From Fusobacteriota bacterium (GTDB taxonomy: Bacteria; Bacillota; TC1), in the NCBI GenBank assembly GCA_022615965.1, contig JAKEGG010000052.1:1-32987 (forward strand): a stretch of 32,987 nucleotides of DNA, given 5' to 3'. Positions 8,318-16,623 of the stretch are shown piece after piece. A program made the position numbers and the translations under genes. The notes under the pieces were generated by a model. It was not told the DNA's origin and searched no databases. It saw only the letters and a program-made list of their open reading frames with translations. Within the stretch, counting starts at the first letter, position 1. Every line of letters begins with the position of its first letter.

Positions 8318-9993
8318 ACTATATGGCTAAATAAACCGAACATTAAAGGCATCGAAAAGATAAATGGCAAAGCATATCTATAGTATGCATTTACAGGTGA
8401 AGCAATGCATACCAAAACCAAAACCAACGCTGGACTAAGGACTATGATACCTTTATAATATTTACGATATCCCATATAGCCAGTCATAAATATCAGAAGC
8501 CAGACATGAAAACCAATATTTACAGCAAGACCCAGAACAGGAATATAGGGCAAAACTACTGTTGGATAATAGAGTATATCCCTTAATAGACCCAGATTAT
8601 TAAAGCTATATTCAAAGCCATCTTCAGTAATTGATGGATTAAAATTATGATAAATATACCAATTAGTTTTCAATGGGAAAAAATAGCCGTAGGTATTGTT
8701 CATGGTTGCTTCGAAATAGACACCTGGATGCTTGATAAATTGCTTCAGCCAAACCTGGAAATAATTTTTCAAGTCATCATCTTCATAAAAACGATTAAAT
8801 GAGTTTTTTACAGGATCAGAAATCTCAGGCTTATATCTATCTGCCAGTGTTTCATAATCCAGAAGTATATCTATTATCCCCTGCTCTTTTAAGGTAACCT
8901 CATTACCATAGTATTTGACATACCTGGCAGTTTGCTGAAAAGGTATAGATAAGCTTTCTCTTATGCTGCTTGGAGTGATTTTAAAATATGGTAGTACGAC
9001 CTTGGTATAGGACAAGGAAAAACCTATCACTAAAACTAAAATCAGCAATAGTTCTTTTTTCAACTTTTTATTAACCAAAATCAACCATGGAAAAGAAAGA
9101 AGAATCACATGAAAGCCATTATTTCTAAATAAGATGATCATCATCATCAAGATAAAAATACCAATATACTTCCATTTTCCCAACTTATTTTCTGCCAGGA
9201 GAATCTGGTGTAATATAATGATGTAAAACACGATCAAGGCAGAAAATATCACATCTTTAACACCTGTCATTGCATAAAAAGGATATATTGGCAGAATGCT
9301 ATATATCAATAATATGATTACTCGATATTTTGAGCTGACACCTATTCTTTTCAGATAAACTATACTATAGCTTAATGCTGTGGAGAGAATGGCAATTTGT
9401 ATGGCTGAATATATAAATAAGCCGAAATTATCATTTTCAAAAAAATGACCTAACTTAAGGGTGCTGCCTAACAATAATGTATGTATTACAGGGTGATGAT
9501 TGGTAATTATTACATTGCTATCAATTAGTTCAGAGAATAAATTATATAAATTAGTTACCCCAAAAAATTGCTTTATTTGATAACTTGAGTCTGGATTTAA
9601 CAATATCGGATAATAAGCTATGATATATGGCAACCAGGCAATTAACATGAAAATAAGACTAAAGATAAATGGGTGTTTATCAAATGCCGCTAACATTTTA
9701 TTGATTATTGAGAATCTACTTTGAAAATCACCTTCGAATAACCTTCCATTATTTACTTTTTTAAATAAATAATCTAGAACTTTATAGCTTATAAAAACAA
9801 AAAAAGAATAAATAAATATTGATAGTATAATGTTTACTGGACCACCTAAAATAAGGTTCCAGCTATTGCTTATAATGAAGCTAAAGCCAAACAATATAAA
9901 AAAGGCATAGAGGAAACTTAGTGCCAATATTGTTTTGCTGATCTTGTTTTTACCCTTATCTGCTATGTTTGAAGCTTTTTTATTTTTATCCAT
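8293..9993 (-). CDS. Polytopic membrane protein, DUF6020-like (GT-C fold)
   Basis: A 566-residue protein with about a dozen predicted membrane helices and a basic, Lys-rich N-terminal tail. The region LLNPDSSYQIKQFF after the first lumenal-type loop, plus TNHHPVIHTLLLG, resembles DUF6020 and the broader GT-C/PMT-like membrane glycosyltransferases, where an acidic residue after helix 1 is catalytic. The biological substrate cannot be told from sequence. It stands alone between two tRNA genes, with terminators on both sides. The ATG at 9991-9993 has no ribosome binding site. A -10-like TATAAA (10000-10005) preceded by TGC ends six bases before the ATG, suggesting a leaderless mRNA. Family assignment is by recalled motif and was not searched. 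Confidence 0.72.
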   Translation of the reverse strand: MDKNKKASNIADKGKNKISKTILALSFLYAFFILFGFSFIISNSWNLILGGPVNIILSIFIYSFFVFISYKVLDYLFKKVNNGRLFEGDFQSRFSIINKMLAAFDKHPFIFSLIFMLIAWLPYIIAYYPILLNPDSSYQIKQFFGVTNLYNLFSELIDSNVIITNHHPVIHTLLLGSTLKLGHFFENDNFGLFIYSAIQIAILSTALSYSIVYLKRIGVSSKYRVIILLIYSILPIYPFYAMTGVKDVIFSALIVFYIIILHQILLAENKLGKWKYIGIFILMMMIILFRNNGFHVILLSFPWLILVNKKLKKELLLILVLVIGFSLSYTKVVLPYFKITPSSIRESLSIPFQQTARYVKYYGNEVTLKEQGIIDILLDYETLADRYKPEISDPVKNSFNRFYEDDDLKNYFQVWLKQFIKHPGVYFEATMNNTYGYFFPLKTNWYIYHNFNPSITEDGFEYSFNNLGLLRDILYYPTVVLPYIPVLGLAVNIGFHVWLLIFMTGYMGYRKYYKGIIVLSPALVLVLVCIASPVNAYYRYALPFIFSMPLMFGLFSHIVKKQAESK

Positions 9994-9999
9994 AGTTAC

Positions 10000-10028
10000 T
10001 TTATAGCATATATTAAGTAATTTTAAAA
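10000..10028 (-). promoter_or_regulatory. Promoter that would give a leaderless mRNA
   Basis: Extended -10 TGC-TATAAA (10000-10008) with a weak TTTTAA at -35 (10023-10028). Transcription would start on or next to the ATG of the membrane protein gene, which has no Shine-Dalgarno sequence. Confidence 0.45.
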
Positions 10029-10046
10029 CAATTTATATTGTTTTAA
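10023..10046. repeat. AT-rich inverted repeat between divergent promoters
   Basis: TTAAAACAAT and ATTGTTTTAA form 10-bp arms separated by TTAT. The palindrome covers the presumed -35 regions of both the minus-strand membrane protein gene and the plus-strand tRNA-Arg promoter. It could be an operator or chance in AT-rich DNA. Confidence 0.6.
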
Positions 10047-10066
10047 GTTGGATTTTGTGGTAATAT
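10038..10066 (+). promoter_or_regulatory. Promoter of tRNA-Arg
   Basis: TTGTTT (10038-10043), 17 bases, and TAATAT (10061-10066) with an extended TG at -15/-14. The transcript would start near 10073, just before a terminator-like hairpin (10076-10107). Confidence 0.65.
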
Positions 10067-10075
10067 AAGGGTTGT

Positions 10076-10107
10076 AAAAAAGCTAACCTTGATTTGGTTG
10101 CTTTTTT
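10076..10107 (+). terminator. Terminator-like hairpin in the tRNA-Arg leader
   Basis: AAAAAAGC-t-AACC pairs with GGTT-GCTTTTTT around a 7-base loop, with one bulged T, and the stem ends in six T residues. It lies between the tRNA promoter and the tRNA. It could be an attenuator, a processing signal, or the leftover terminator of a lost gene. Confidence 0.6.
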
Positions 10108-10112
10108 AAAGT

Positions 10113-10189
<77 letters not shown>

Positions 10190-10205
10190 GTATACAACTC
10201 ATAAC

Positions 10206-10238
10206 AAAAAAAGACACATTAACATGTGTCTTTTTTTT
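10206..10238. terminator. Bidirectional intrinsic terminator
   Basis: AAAAAAAGACACAT pairs with ATGTGTCTTTTTTT around a four-base TAAC loop. It ends tRNA-Arg on the plus strand and the ferritin-like gene on the minus strand, 22 bases past that gene's stop. Confidence 0.9.
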
Positions 10239-10260
10239 ATTGTTAAATCAAATGAGCTCT

Positions 10261-10752
10261 TTATTTTATATTGCAACTAAAACCATATTCAGAGGCTTCT
10301 GGTAAAGTCCCATTTTTTTCCAGAAAATTGATTAGTTCAGTGATCAAATGACAGTGGTCCTCTTCTTGACTGATTAAAAACTCAAAAATAGCCTTTTCTT
10401 CAACTGTTTCAGCTTTTACCTTTAACTCTTTATATAAATTTATACTTTCTTGCTCCTTTAATAGCGCTTCCTTATAAAAATCCAGTTCCTTATTAACAGA
10501 ATCAGATTTTATATTCACATCCGGAGCATCTTTAAAAATGCTTTTAACCTCACTTAAAAAGTCTCTGTCAGAAAGTTTATTTCTAACATTATGTAATAAG
10601 TCATCTATGATATTGGCATGTACTCTTTCATCCTTAGCCATTAAAATACAGACATTTCTTAAACCTTCATTATCCTTATATAGCTCTGCTTGTTTTAGAT
10701 AATATTGCTCCCCTTCTCTTTCCATCGCAAATGCAAATTCTAGATTATTCAT
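10261..10752 (-). CDS. Ferritin-like / rubrerythrin-family protein
   Basis: A 163-residue four-helix protein. The diiron-type pattern is seen as EREGEQYY near residues 11-18, the ExxH pair E42-x-x-H45 in KDERVHANI, EQESINLY near 100, and a second ExxH at 130-133 in QEEDHCHLI. It lacks the C-terminal rubredoxin domain of true rubrerythrin, so it is a stand-alone erythrin-like domain. Such proteins in anaerobes are linked to peroxide or oxidative stress defence, but the electron donor here is unknown. AAAGGAGG lies before the ATG. It follows the iron alcohol dehydrogenase gene by 73 bases with no clear terminator, so read-through is possible. It ends at the terminator shared with tRNA-Arg. Confidence 0.85.
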   Translation of the reverse strand: MNNLEFAFAMEREGEQYYLKQAELYKDNEGLRNVCILMAKDERVHANIIDDLLHNVRNKLSDRDFLSEVKSIFKDAPDVNIKSDSVNKELDFYKEALLKEQESINLYKELKVKAETVEEKAIFEFLISQEEDHCHLITELINFLEKNGTLPEASEYGFSCNIK

Positions 10753-10825
10753 ATTCTATTTTTCCTCCTTTATCTACTTTTATATTTACTGTTTTATTGT
10801 ATCAAATTAAGTTGTAATAATACAA

Positions 10826-12001
10826 CTACTTACATGACATTAGATAAATCTTCCTGGCATCTGTCATATCCAACTTTTTAAATCTTCCTATAAGACCACC
10901 ACTATTTATATTCAGCTTAGCTACTAAAATATCGATATCAGCCATATCAGCACCTAGTTCTCTGAAATTTGTAGGTAAGCTTATGCTTCGGAAAAAGCTT
11001 TCTAGTTCATCTATTCCTGTTGTAATTATTTCAGCTTTAGTCTTACCAGCGCCATTTACCTCCATGACATTTTGGGCAAACATCAGAAACCTATCTGGAC
11101 TTACATCAACCACATATCTCATCCAGGCAGGTATCACTACAGCCAGACCAGCTCCATGGGGTACATCATATAAAGCACTTAATTCATGCTCAAGTGCATG
11201 ACTTGACCAATCTTCTTCTCTACCTGTACCACAAATACCATTATGAGCCAAAGTACCTGACCACATTAAATTAGCCCAGGCTTGGTAGTCCCTTCTATCT
11301 TCAATCACCTTTTGGCCTTGTTCGATAATTGTTTTTAAAACACCTTCACTTATTCTATCAGTAACTGCTACTTGAGGTGTATTAGTAAAGTATCTTTCAA
11401 TTATATGAGCCATCATATCAGCAATGCCACAGGCCATCTGGTAAGTGGTTAAGGTATAACAATTTTCTGGATTCAGTATTGAAAATTTTGGCTTTAACCA
11501 TGGCGAGCCAATTCCTCGTTTATACATACCATTTATTTTTGTTATAACTGCATTGCCTGACCCTTCACTTCCTGCAGCTGGAATTGTTAAAATCGTACCA
11601 ATAGGCAATGCCTCTTCAATAGCACCTTTTTTATCAAACAGATCCCAAAAATCTCCCTGATAATTGACACCAGCTCCTATTGCTTTAGCAGAATCAATAA
11701 CACTACCACCACCTACAGCCAGTATAAAGTCTATATTTTCCTTTCTACATAATTCAATCCCCTCATAAACCAATTCATCAACAGGATTAGGCTTTACTCC
11801 ACCAAGAGTAAAATATTTGATCGAACTATCATTTAATATCTTCAGTATTTTCTCTAAAAGACCGCTTCTGATAGCAGAGCCTTGACCATAATGAACGAGA
11901 ATATTAGTACCCTGATACTTTTTTATCAGCACGCCTAGCTCATGTTCAGTATTTTTACCAAATACAAATTCTGTTGGACTGTAATATATAAAATTATTCA
12001 A
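10826..12001 (-). CDS. Iron-containing alcohol dehydrogenase
   Basis: A 391-residue group III alcohol dehydrogenase of the butanol dehydrogenase/YqhD type, cytosolic, using NAD(P)H to interconvert aldehydes and alcohols. The dinucleotide motif GGGSVIDSAKA spans residues 97-107. The metal site is predicted as D195, H199, H268 and H282, with H272 nearby, all in the usual context (CGIADMMAH; HALEHELSALYDVPHGAGLA). The first codon is TTG (11999-12001), with AAGGAAGTG upstream, and the N-terminus MNNFIYYSPTEFVFGK fits the family. It is divergent from the hemolysin III gene. The physiological substrate cannot be read from sequence. In an amino-acid fermenter it may dispose of reducing equivalents. 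Confidence 0.93.
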   Translation of the reverse strand: MNNFIYYSPTEFVFGKNTEHELGVLIKKYQGTNILVHYGQGSAIRSGLLEKILKILNDSSIKYFTLGGVKPNPVDELVYEGIELCRKENIDFILAVGGGSVIDSAKAIGAGVNYQGDFWDLFDKKGAIEEALPIGTILTIPAAGSEGSGNAVITKINGMYKRGIGSPWLKPKFSILNPENCYTLTTYQMACGIADMMAHIIERYFTNTPQVAVTDRISEGVLKTIIEQGQKVIEDRRDYQAWANLMWSGTLAHNGICGTGREEDWSSHALEHELSALYDVPHGAGLAVVIPAWMRYVVDVSPDRFLMFAQNVMEVNGAGKTKAEIITTGIDELESFFRSISLPTNFRELGADMADIDILVAKLNINSGGLIGRFKKLDMTDARKIYLMSCK

Positions 12002-12138
12002 GATTACACTTCCTTATTTTCTTATATCTTATCTTATTTAGTGAATTTTAACCAGAAAATAAAAAAATAGATAAAAAATAGCATTTAATAATATTCCCAG
12101 TGATATAATGATAATATATCTACTTAAAAGGAGAAGCC

Positions 12139-12774
12139 ATGAATAAACGTAAATATACCTTAGGTGAAGAAATATTCAATTCTACCAGTCACGCTATTGG
12201 TGCCATACTAAGCATACTCGCTCTTATAATAATGATTTGGTTATCTGTTAGTACTAAAAATACTGTAGGAGTCATTTCTTCTATAGTTTTTGGTTTTACC
12301 TTAATTCTGCTTTACACATCTTCAACTCTATATCATGCCTTAACCAACAAGACAGCAAAAAAAGTCTTTCAGATTTTTGACCATTGTAGTATTTATTTAT
12401 TAATAGCTGGTTCCTATACTCCTTTTGCTCTCATGGTTATTGGTGGATCCAAGGGTTGGATCATTTTTGGTATAATCTGGCTTTGTGCTTTATTAGGTAT
12501 TATTCTTAACTCGATCAATTTGAAAAAATTCCAGCTGTTTTCTATTATCTTATATGTAGGTATGGGTTGGACAGCTATTTTCTATATAAAAGATATATTT
12601 GCCAGTCTCGATTTAGGTGGAATAATTTTATTAGCAGTTGGCGGAGTGCTCTATACCCTTGGTATCATCTTCTACTTAGTTAAAAAAATCAAGTATTTTC
12701 ATTCAATCTGGCATCTTTTTGTATTAGCCGGAAGCATGTGTCATGTACTATGTGTAATATTGTTTGTGCTTTGA
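12139..12774 (+). CDS. Hemolysin III / PAQR family membrane protein
   Basis: A 211-residue integral membrane protein with seven predicted helices. Family motifs are EEIFNSTSHAIGAI near residue 10, SSTLYHAL, FDHCSIYLLIAGSYTPF near residue 80, and a C-terminal HSIWHLFVLAGSMCH. Conserved Ser/His/Asp residues form the metal site typical of the PAQR superfamily. The bacterial role is not settled; the family name reflects a hemolytic activity reported for a Bacillus homologue. AAAAGGAG lies six bases before the ATG, and an extended -10 (TGATATAAT) lies upstream. It is the only complete protein gene on the plus strand in this window and is followed immediately by a strong terminator. Confidence 0.92.
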   Translation: MNKRKYTLGEEIFNSTSHAIGAILSILALIIMIWLSVSTKNTVGVISSIVFGFTLILLYTSSTLYHALTNKTAKKVFQIFDHCSIYLLIAGSYTPFALMVIGGSKGWIIFGIIWLCALLGIILNSINLKKFQLFSIILYVGMGWTAIFYIKDIFASLDLGGIILLAVGGVLYTLGIIFYLVKKIKYFHSIWHLFVLAGSMCHVLCVILFVL

Positions 12775-12800
12775 TACTTACTGTTTTCTGATCAAAAACA

Positions 12801-12837
12801 AAAAAACAAGCCACTTTTTTAAGTGGCTTGTTTTTTT
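12801..12837. terminator. Bidirectional intrinsic terminator
   Basis: AAAAAACAAGCCACTT and AAGTGGCTTGTTTTTT are perfect 16-bp arms with a TTTT loop. It separates the convergent hemolysin III gene (plus) and carbamate kinase gene (minus). Confidence 0.93.
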
Positions 12838-12854
12838 ATTAAAATTAATTTTGA

Positions 12855-13790
12855 TTATTTAACGATTTTTGTTCCAGCTTCAGCAACGATTGAATCTCTT
12901 AATGAATCAAGAGATGTAATGATACCTTGACCTCCAGCTTCAACAAACTCCATAATTGCCTCAACCTTAGGACCCATGCTGCCTTTACCAAACTGACCTT
13001 CATCTAAATATTTCTTAGCAGTAGCCAAGTCTATTTTTGAAAGGTTTTCTTGATTTGGCTGTCCAAAGTTAATAGCAACATTAGGAACATCTGTAGCAAT
13101 TACTAAATAATCAGCTTCTAATTCTTTAGCAAGTAAGCTACTAGCCAAGTCTTTATCAATAACAGCTTCAACACCACTTAATTGACCATCATCAGCTTTA
13201 ACAACAGGGATTCCTCCACCGCCAACAGTAACAACGATACAACCAGCTTCAATTAAATCTTTAACTTCATCTAATTCAACAACGTCTATAGGTCTTGGTG
13301 AAGCTACAACTTTTCTCCAACCTCTACCTGAATCTTCAACCCAGTTTTCACCTTTAGCGATACCTGCTTTAGCTTCATCTTCAGTATAGAAGGCACCTAC
13401 TGGCTTAGTAGGATGTTCAAAAGCTTTGTCATTTTTATCTACTACAACCTGAGTAAGTAAAGTTACTACTTTTTTATCAATTCCTTGCTTTTTTAGTTCA
13501 TTGCCAATATTTTGTTGGATCATATAACCAATCAAGCCTTGGCTTTCAGCTCCACATACATATAGTGGCATTGCTGGAACCTGGTCTCTTGCCGCAGCAT
13601 TTTGCAATAAAATATTACCAACCTGAGGACCATTGCCATGAGCTATAACAACCTCATAGCCTTCATTAACTAGTTTTACAATATTTTCACTTGCGTTAAG
13701 AACATTTTCCATTTGTTCTTCAATAGTACCTGCCTGTTTAGGCGAAAGTATAGCATTTCCTCCTAAGGCAACAACAACTTTTTTACTCAT
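12855..13790 (-). CDS. arcC: Carbamate kinase
   Basis: Carbamate kinase transfers the phosphate of carbamoyl phosphate to ADP, giving ATP by substrate-level phosphorylation. The 311-residue protein shows the amino acid kinase fold motifs: VVVALGGNAIL at the N-terminus, VIAHGNGPQVGN near residue 50, CGAESQGLIGYMIQQ, VVTVGGGGIPV near residue 200, and GSMGPKVEA near the end. I use the ATG at 13788-13790, which has AAGGAG at 13799-13804; an earlier in-frame codon at 13829 lies in the leader hairpin. It has its own promoter. It lies directly after the hydantoinase gene but is separated from it by a terminator. No arginine deiminase or ornithine carbamoyltransferase is nearby, so its carbamoyl phosphate source is probably the ureide pathway of its neighbours. 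Confidence 0.95.
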   Translation of the reverse strand: MSKKVVVALGGNAILSPKQAGTIEEQMENVLNASENIVKLVNEGYEVVIAHGNGPQVGNILLQNAAARDQVPAMPLYVCGAESQGLIGYMIQQNIGNELKKQGIDKKVVTLLTQVVVDKNDKAFEHPTKPVGAFYTEDEAKAGIAKGENWVEDSGRGWRKVVASPRPIDVVELDEVKDLIEAGCIVVTVGGGGIPVVKADDGQLSGVEAVIDKDLASSLLAKELEADYLVIATDVPNVAINFGQPNQENLSKIDLATAKKYLDEGQFGKGSMGPKVEAIMEFVEAGGQGIITSLDSLRDSIVAEAGTKIVK

Positions 13791-13817
13791 AATTAATTCT
13801 CCTTTTAAAAAAATTAA

Positions 13818-13848
13818 AAGACACACCACATAAATGGCAGTATGTCTT
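13818..13848 (-). terminator. Attenuator-like hairpin in the arcC leader
   Basis: On the minus strand AAGACATACTGC pairs with GTGGTGTGTCTT (12 bp with G-U pairs) around a 7-base loop, followed by TTAATTTTTTT, then the AAGGAG of arcC. It starts about 12 bases after the expected transcription start. Confidence 0.6.
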
Positions 13849-13867
13849 CGCTTTTATTACACTAATT

Positions 13868-13896
13868 ATTATACTTATTTTTAAAATAATATGCAA
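13868..13896 (-). promoter_or_regulatory. Promoter of carbamate kinase gene
   Basis: TTGCAT (13891-13896), a 17-base spacer and a perfect TATAAT (13868-13873). It lies just downstream of the hydantoinase terminator, so arcC can be expressed independently. Confidence 0.82.
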
Positions 13897-13935
13897 GTTT
13901 ATGTTTTAAATTTACTATTTTTTTAAATAAAAAAA

Positions 13936-13959
13936 GAGACACACAAAATCGTGTGTCTC
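13936..13959 (-). terminator. Intrinsic terminator after the hydantoinase gene
   Basis: GAGACACAC and GTGTGTCTC are 9-bp arms with a 6-base loop. On the minus strand the stem is followed by TTTTTTT. It closes the PLP-enzyme/hydantoinase transcript. Confidence 0.9.
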
Positions 13960-13976
13960 AAATAACTATGATTTAT

Positions 13977-15326
13977 TTAACATTTAATAAATTTACCAGC
14001 AGGATCACCTATTAAAAATCTTCCTTCTTTATAGGCAATTCCCCCTCTTAGTATTGTCATTACCGGGTAACCCTTTAATTCCAGACCACTAAAAGTAGAA
14101 TAATCTGCAGCGGTATGAACTAATTTATCACTAATTTCTAATACAATATCCGGATCAATTACAACAAGGTCAGCATAACTTCCAGCTTTGATTGTACCCT
14201 TCATAGGATAAAGTCCGAATTTTTTTGCTGGATTTGTTGCCAACAGACTTGCTAAAGTTGGCAAATCCATTTTGCCTGCGGCTACAGTCTGACTATAAAT
14301 TACTGGTAACAAAGTTTCAGTTCCAGGAATTCCACCATTAGTTTCATAAAATGTATTGGCAAAAAACTTTTGGTGCCTGCTATAGGCACAATGATCTGTA
14401 GTAATAAAATCAAAGGTGCCCTTCAGAAGTTCATCCCATAGGAGTAGTCTTTCTTCCTCGCTTCTAAGTGGAGGTTGCATCACGAAAAGCTGTCCATCTT
14501 CTCTTTTATAGACATCCTTATTAAGCATTAAATAGTGAGGACAAGTCTCACCAGTTATTTTTACACCTCTAGCTTTTGCTTCTCTGATCAATTTGCCAGT
14601 TATACCAGAGGATACATGAACTATATGTGCTGATAAATCTTCGAGTTCACACATCTCAATAATTCTCTGAACTGCATATGTCTCTGCCTGGCTAGGTCTG
14701 CTATCACTATGATATTCAACTGCAGTTTTTCCAGCGTTTTTAAGGTCTTTGATTGCCTCGGCAACAATACTGTTATCTTCAGCATGAATCGTAACTTCCA
14801 AACCTGCTATCTTTGCATTTCTTAAAACATCGAAAATATGATCATAATCCATGATGAAGCCATAGGTAGTATAAAGCTTCAAGCTATTTATACCATAACT
14901 TCTAAAGGCTTTTAGCTCATCAAGTGTATAAGGTCTGTTTCCAGATAAAGTCATATGAACAGTAAAATCAACAAAATTATGTCCTAAAGCCTCTTTTACT
15001 CTATAATCAAGTGAATCCAGAAGACTTAATTCATCCCTAGGCTCTGCATAATCAACCACTGTTGTCACACCACCACATAAAGCAGCTCGTGAGCCAGTTT
15101 CAAAGTTATCAATGGTATAGACCTTATCAATTGGCATCTTATAATGAACATGGGCATCAATAACTCCAGGAAAAACTATCTTTCCTGAAACATCAATAAT
15201 TTCATCTCCAGTTCCAGCAACAATACTTTCTGCTATCTGGGCTATTTGCTCACCTTCGATCTTTAAATCCCCTTTTATTTCTTTTTCTTCAAGAACAATT
15301 GTACCACCTTTTAGTATGATACTCAT
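13977..15326 (-). CDS. Dihydropyrimidinase / hydantoinase-type amidohydrolase
   Basis: A 449-residue cyclic amidohydrolase that opens hydantoin-, dihydropyrimidine- or allantoin-like rings to carbamoyl amino acids. The binuclear metal site is complete: H59 and H61 in DAHVH, the carboxylated lysine K150 in INSLKLYTTYGF, H181 in HAED, H237 in HVSS and D311 in TTDHC. This spacing matches dihydropyrimidinases closely. The start ATG follows AGCAGGTG and lies 15 bases after the preceding PLP-enzyme stop, so the two are co-transcribed. Together with carbamate kinase and the ssnA remnant it resembles the E. coli ygeZ/hyuA neighbourhood used in anaerobic purine/ureide breakdown. The true substrate is an inference; allantoinase or a D-hydantoinase are alternatives. 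Confidence 0.9.
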   Translation of the reverse strand: MSIILKGGTIVLEEKEIKGDLKIEGEQIAQIAESIVAGTGDEIIDVSGKIVFPGVIDAHVHYKMPIDKVYTIDNFETGSRAALCGGVTTVVDYAEPRDELSLLDSLDYRVKEALGHNFVDFTVHMTLSGNRPYTLDELKAFRSYGINSLKLYTTYGFIMDYDHIFDVLRNAKIAGLEVTIHAEDNSIVAEAIKDLKNAGKTAVEYHSDSRPSQAETYAVQRIIEMCELEDLSAHIVHVSSGITGKLIREAKARGVKITGETCPHYLMLNKDVYKREDGQLFVMQPPLRSEEERLLLWDELLKGTFDFITTDHCAYSRHQKFFANTFYETNGGIPGTETLLPVIYSQTVAAGKMDLPTLASLLATNPAKKFGLYPMKGTIKAGSYADLVVIDPDIVLEISDKLVHTAADYSTFSGLELKGYPVMTILRGGIAYKEGRFLIGDPAGKFIKC

Positions 15327-15341
15327 TGGAGCACCTGCTTT

Positions 15342-16586
15342 CTAATAACCAATTTTCTTTAAAGCTTCTGCTAATCCTTCAGATGTAGGTTCAACCTTAA
15401 TAGGCTCACCAGCTGCTTCAATAGCATTTTTAACATCCTTTAAGCCATTTCCAGTTACTGCACATACAACTGATTCATCTTTCTTAATAACACCATTAGC
15501 AACTAACTTTCTTAAACCAGCCATACCTGCACAACCAGCGGGCTCACCAAACACACCTGAATGTTTTCCCATAAATCTCATAGTATCTAAAATTTCTTCA
15601 TCAGTTACAGTTTCCCAAACACCATTTGATGCTTCAACAGCTCTAATGGCTTTAACAGCATTTCTTGGAACTCCAACTGCAATACTATCAGCTATAGTAT
15701 TTTCTTCTTCTGGCTTCCATTCTCTTTTTTCCATCCAGGCATGAGCAAGTGGCGCACAGCCTTCGGCTTGAATTCCAGCTACTCTAGGAAGCTTATTGAT
15801 AAATCCAGCATTATATAGATCTACATACCCCTTATAGGCACCTGCAATAGTACATCCATCTCCAACAGAAAATACGATCCAGTCTGGAACTTCCCAGTTC
15901 ATCTGCTCACAGGTTTCAATAGAAACAGTCTTTTTACCTTCTACACAATATGGATTAACAGCAGCGTTTCTATTGTACCACCCAAATTTTTCAATCGCTT
16001 CAGCTGAAAGCTTGAAAGTTTCTTCATATGAGCCTTGAACGCTCATAACATTTGCACCAAAGATCTTTAATTGAGCTACTTTTCCTTGTGGAGCACGACC
16101 AGGAACAAAGATAACAGATTTAATACCAACACTAGCAGCATTACCAGCAGTTGAAGATGCAGCATTACCTGTCGAAGAACAACAAATTACTTCAGCACCT
16201 TCTTCTAAAGCCTTGGCAACGGCGATGCTTGAAGCTCTATCCTTTAATGAAGCAGTAGGATTGATACCATCATCCTTGACATAAAGAGTATCTAAGCCAA
16301 CTTCTTTTGCTAATTCATCAGCTTTATATAGAGGTGACCAGCCTACTCTCAGCTTGCCTTTAGGACCATTCTCTTCAACTGCCATAAATGGCTCATATCT
16401 CCACATGCTATAGTCTTTATTATTTTGCAAAGATTCTTTAGAAATGATTGTTTTGATATAGTCATAATCATAAACTACATCAAGTATCCCTAAAGAAGGA
16501 CCGCAATCATCACAAGTATATCTGCCTTTTTCCGGCTTATATTGTTTTCCACAGTTAACACATTCCAGGTATTTTACATTTTTCAT
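15342..16586 (-). CDS. thrC: Threonine synthase-like PLP-dependent lyase
   Basis: A 414-residue fold-type II PLP enzyme. It begins with a zinc ribbon (C9, C12, C25, C28), as in many threonine synthases. The PLP lysine is K115 in NPTASLKDRA. The phosphate-binding SSTGNAASSTAGNAA follows, and a GDGCTIAG-type loop is near residue 240. Threonine synthase converts O-phosphohomoserine to threonine, but no hom or thrB gene is near. It is instead co-transcribed with a hydantoinase, where homologous clusters carry 2,3-diaminopropionate ammonia-lyase (YgeX), another fold-type II enzyme. A catabolic role is therefore possible. I start at the ATG 16584-16586, because the GTG nine bases upstream is part of the AAGGAGTG ribosome binding site. 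Confidence 0.85.
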   Translation of the reverse strand: MKNVKYLECVNCGKQYKPEKGRYTCDDCGPSLGILDVVYDYDYIKTIISKESLQNNKDYSMWRYEPFMAVEENGPKGKLRVGWSPLYKADELAKEVGLDTLYVKDDGINPTASLKDRASSIAVAKALEEGAEVICCSSTGNAASSTAGNAASVGIKSVIFVPGRAPQGKVAQLKIFGANVMSVQGSYEETFKLSAEAIEKFGWYNRNAAVNPYCVEGKKTVSIETCEQMNWEVPDWIVFSVGDGCTIAGAYKGYVDLYNAGFINKLPRVAGIQAEGCAPLAHAWMEKREWKPEEENTIADSIAVGVPRNAVKAIRAVEASNGVWETVTDEEILDTMRFMGKHSGVFGEPAGCAGMAGLRKLVANGVIKKDESVVCAVTGNGLKDVKNAIEAAGEPIKVEPTSEGLAEALKKIGY

Positions 16587-16623
16587 AGGTTTCACTCCTT
16601 AAAAATTATTCAATTACTAAATA

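Noticed and set aside
13791-13829. Longer carbamate kinase start
   Set aside because: It would translate the leader hairpin and the ribosome binding site; MSKKVVVALGGNA is the normal N-terminus.
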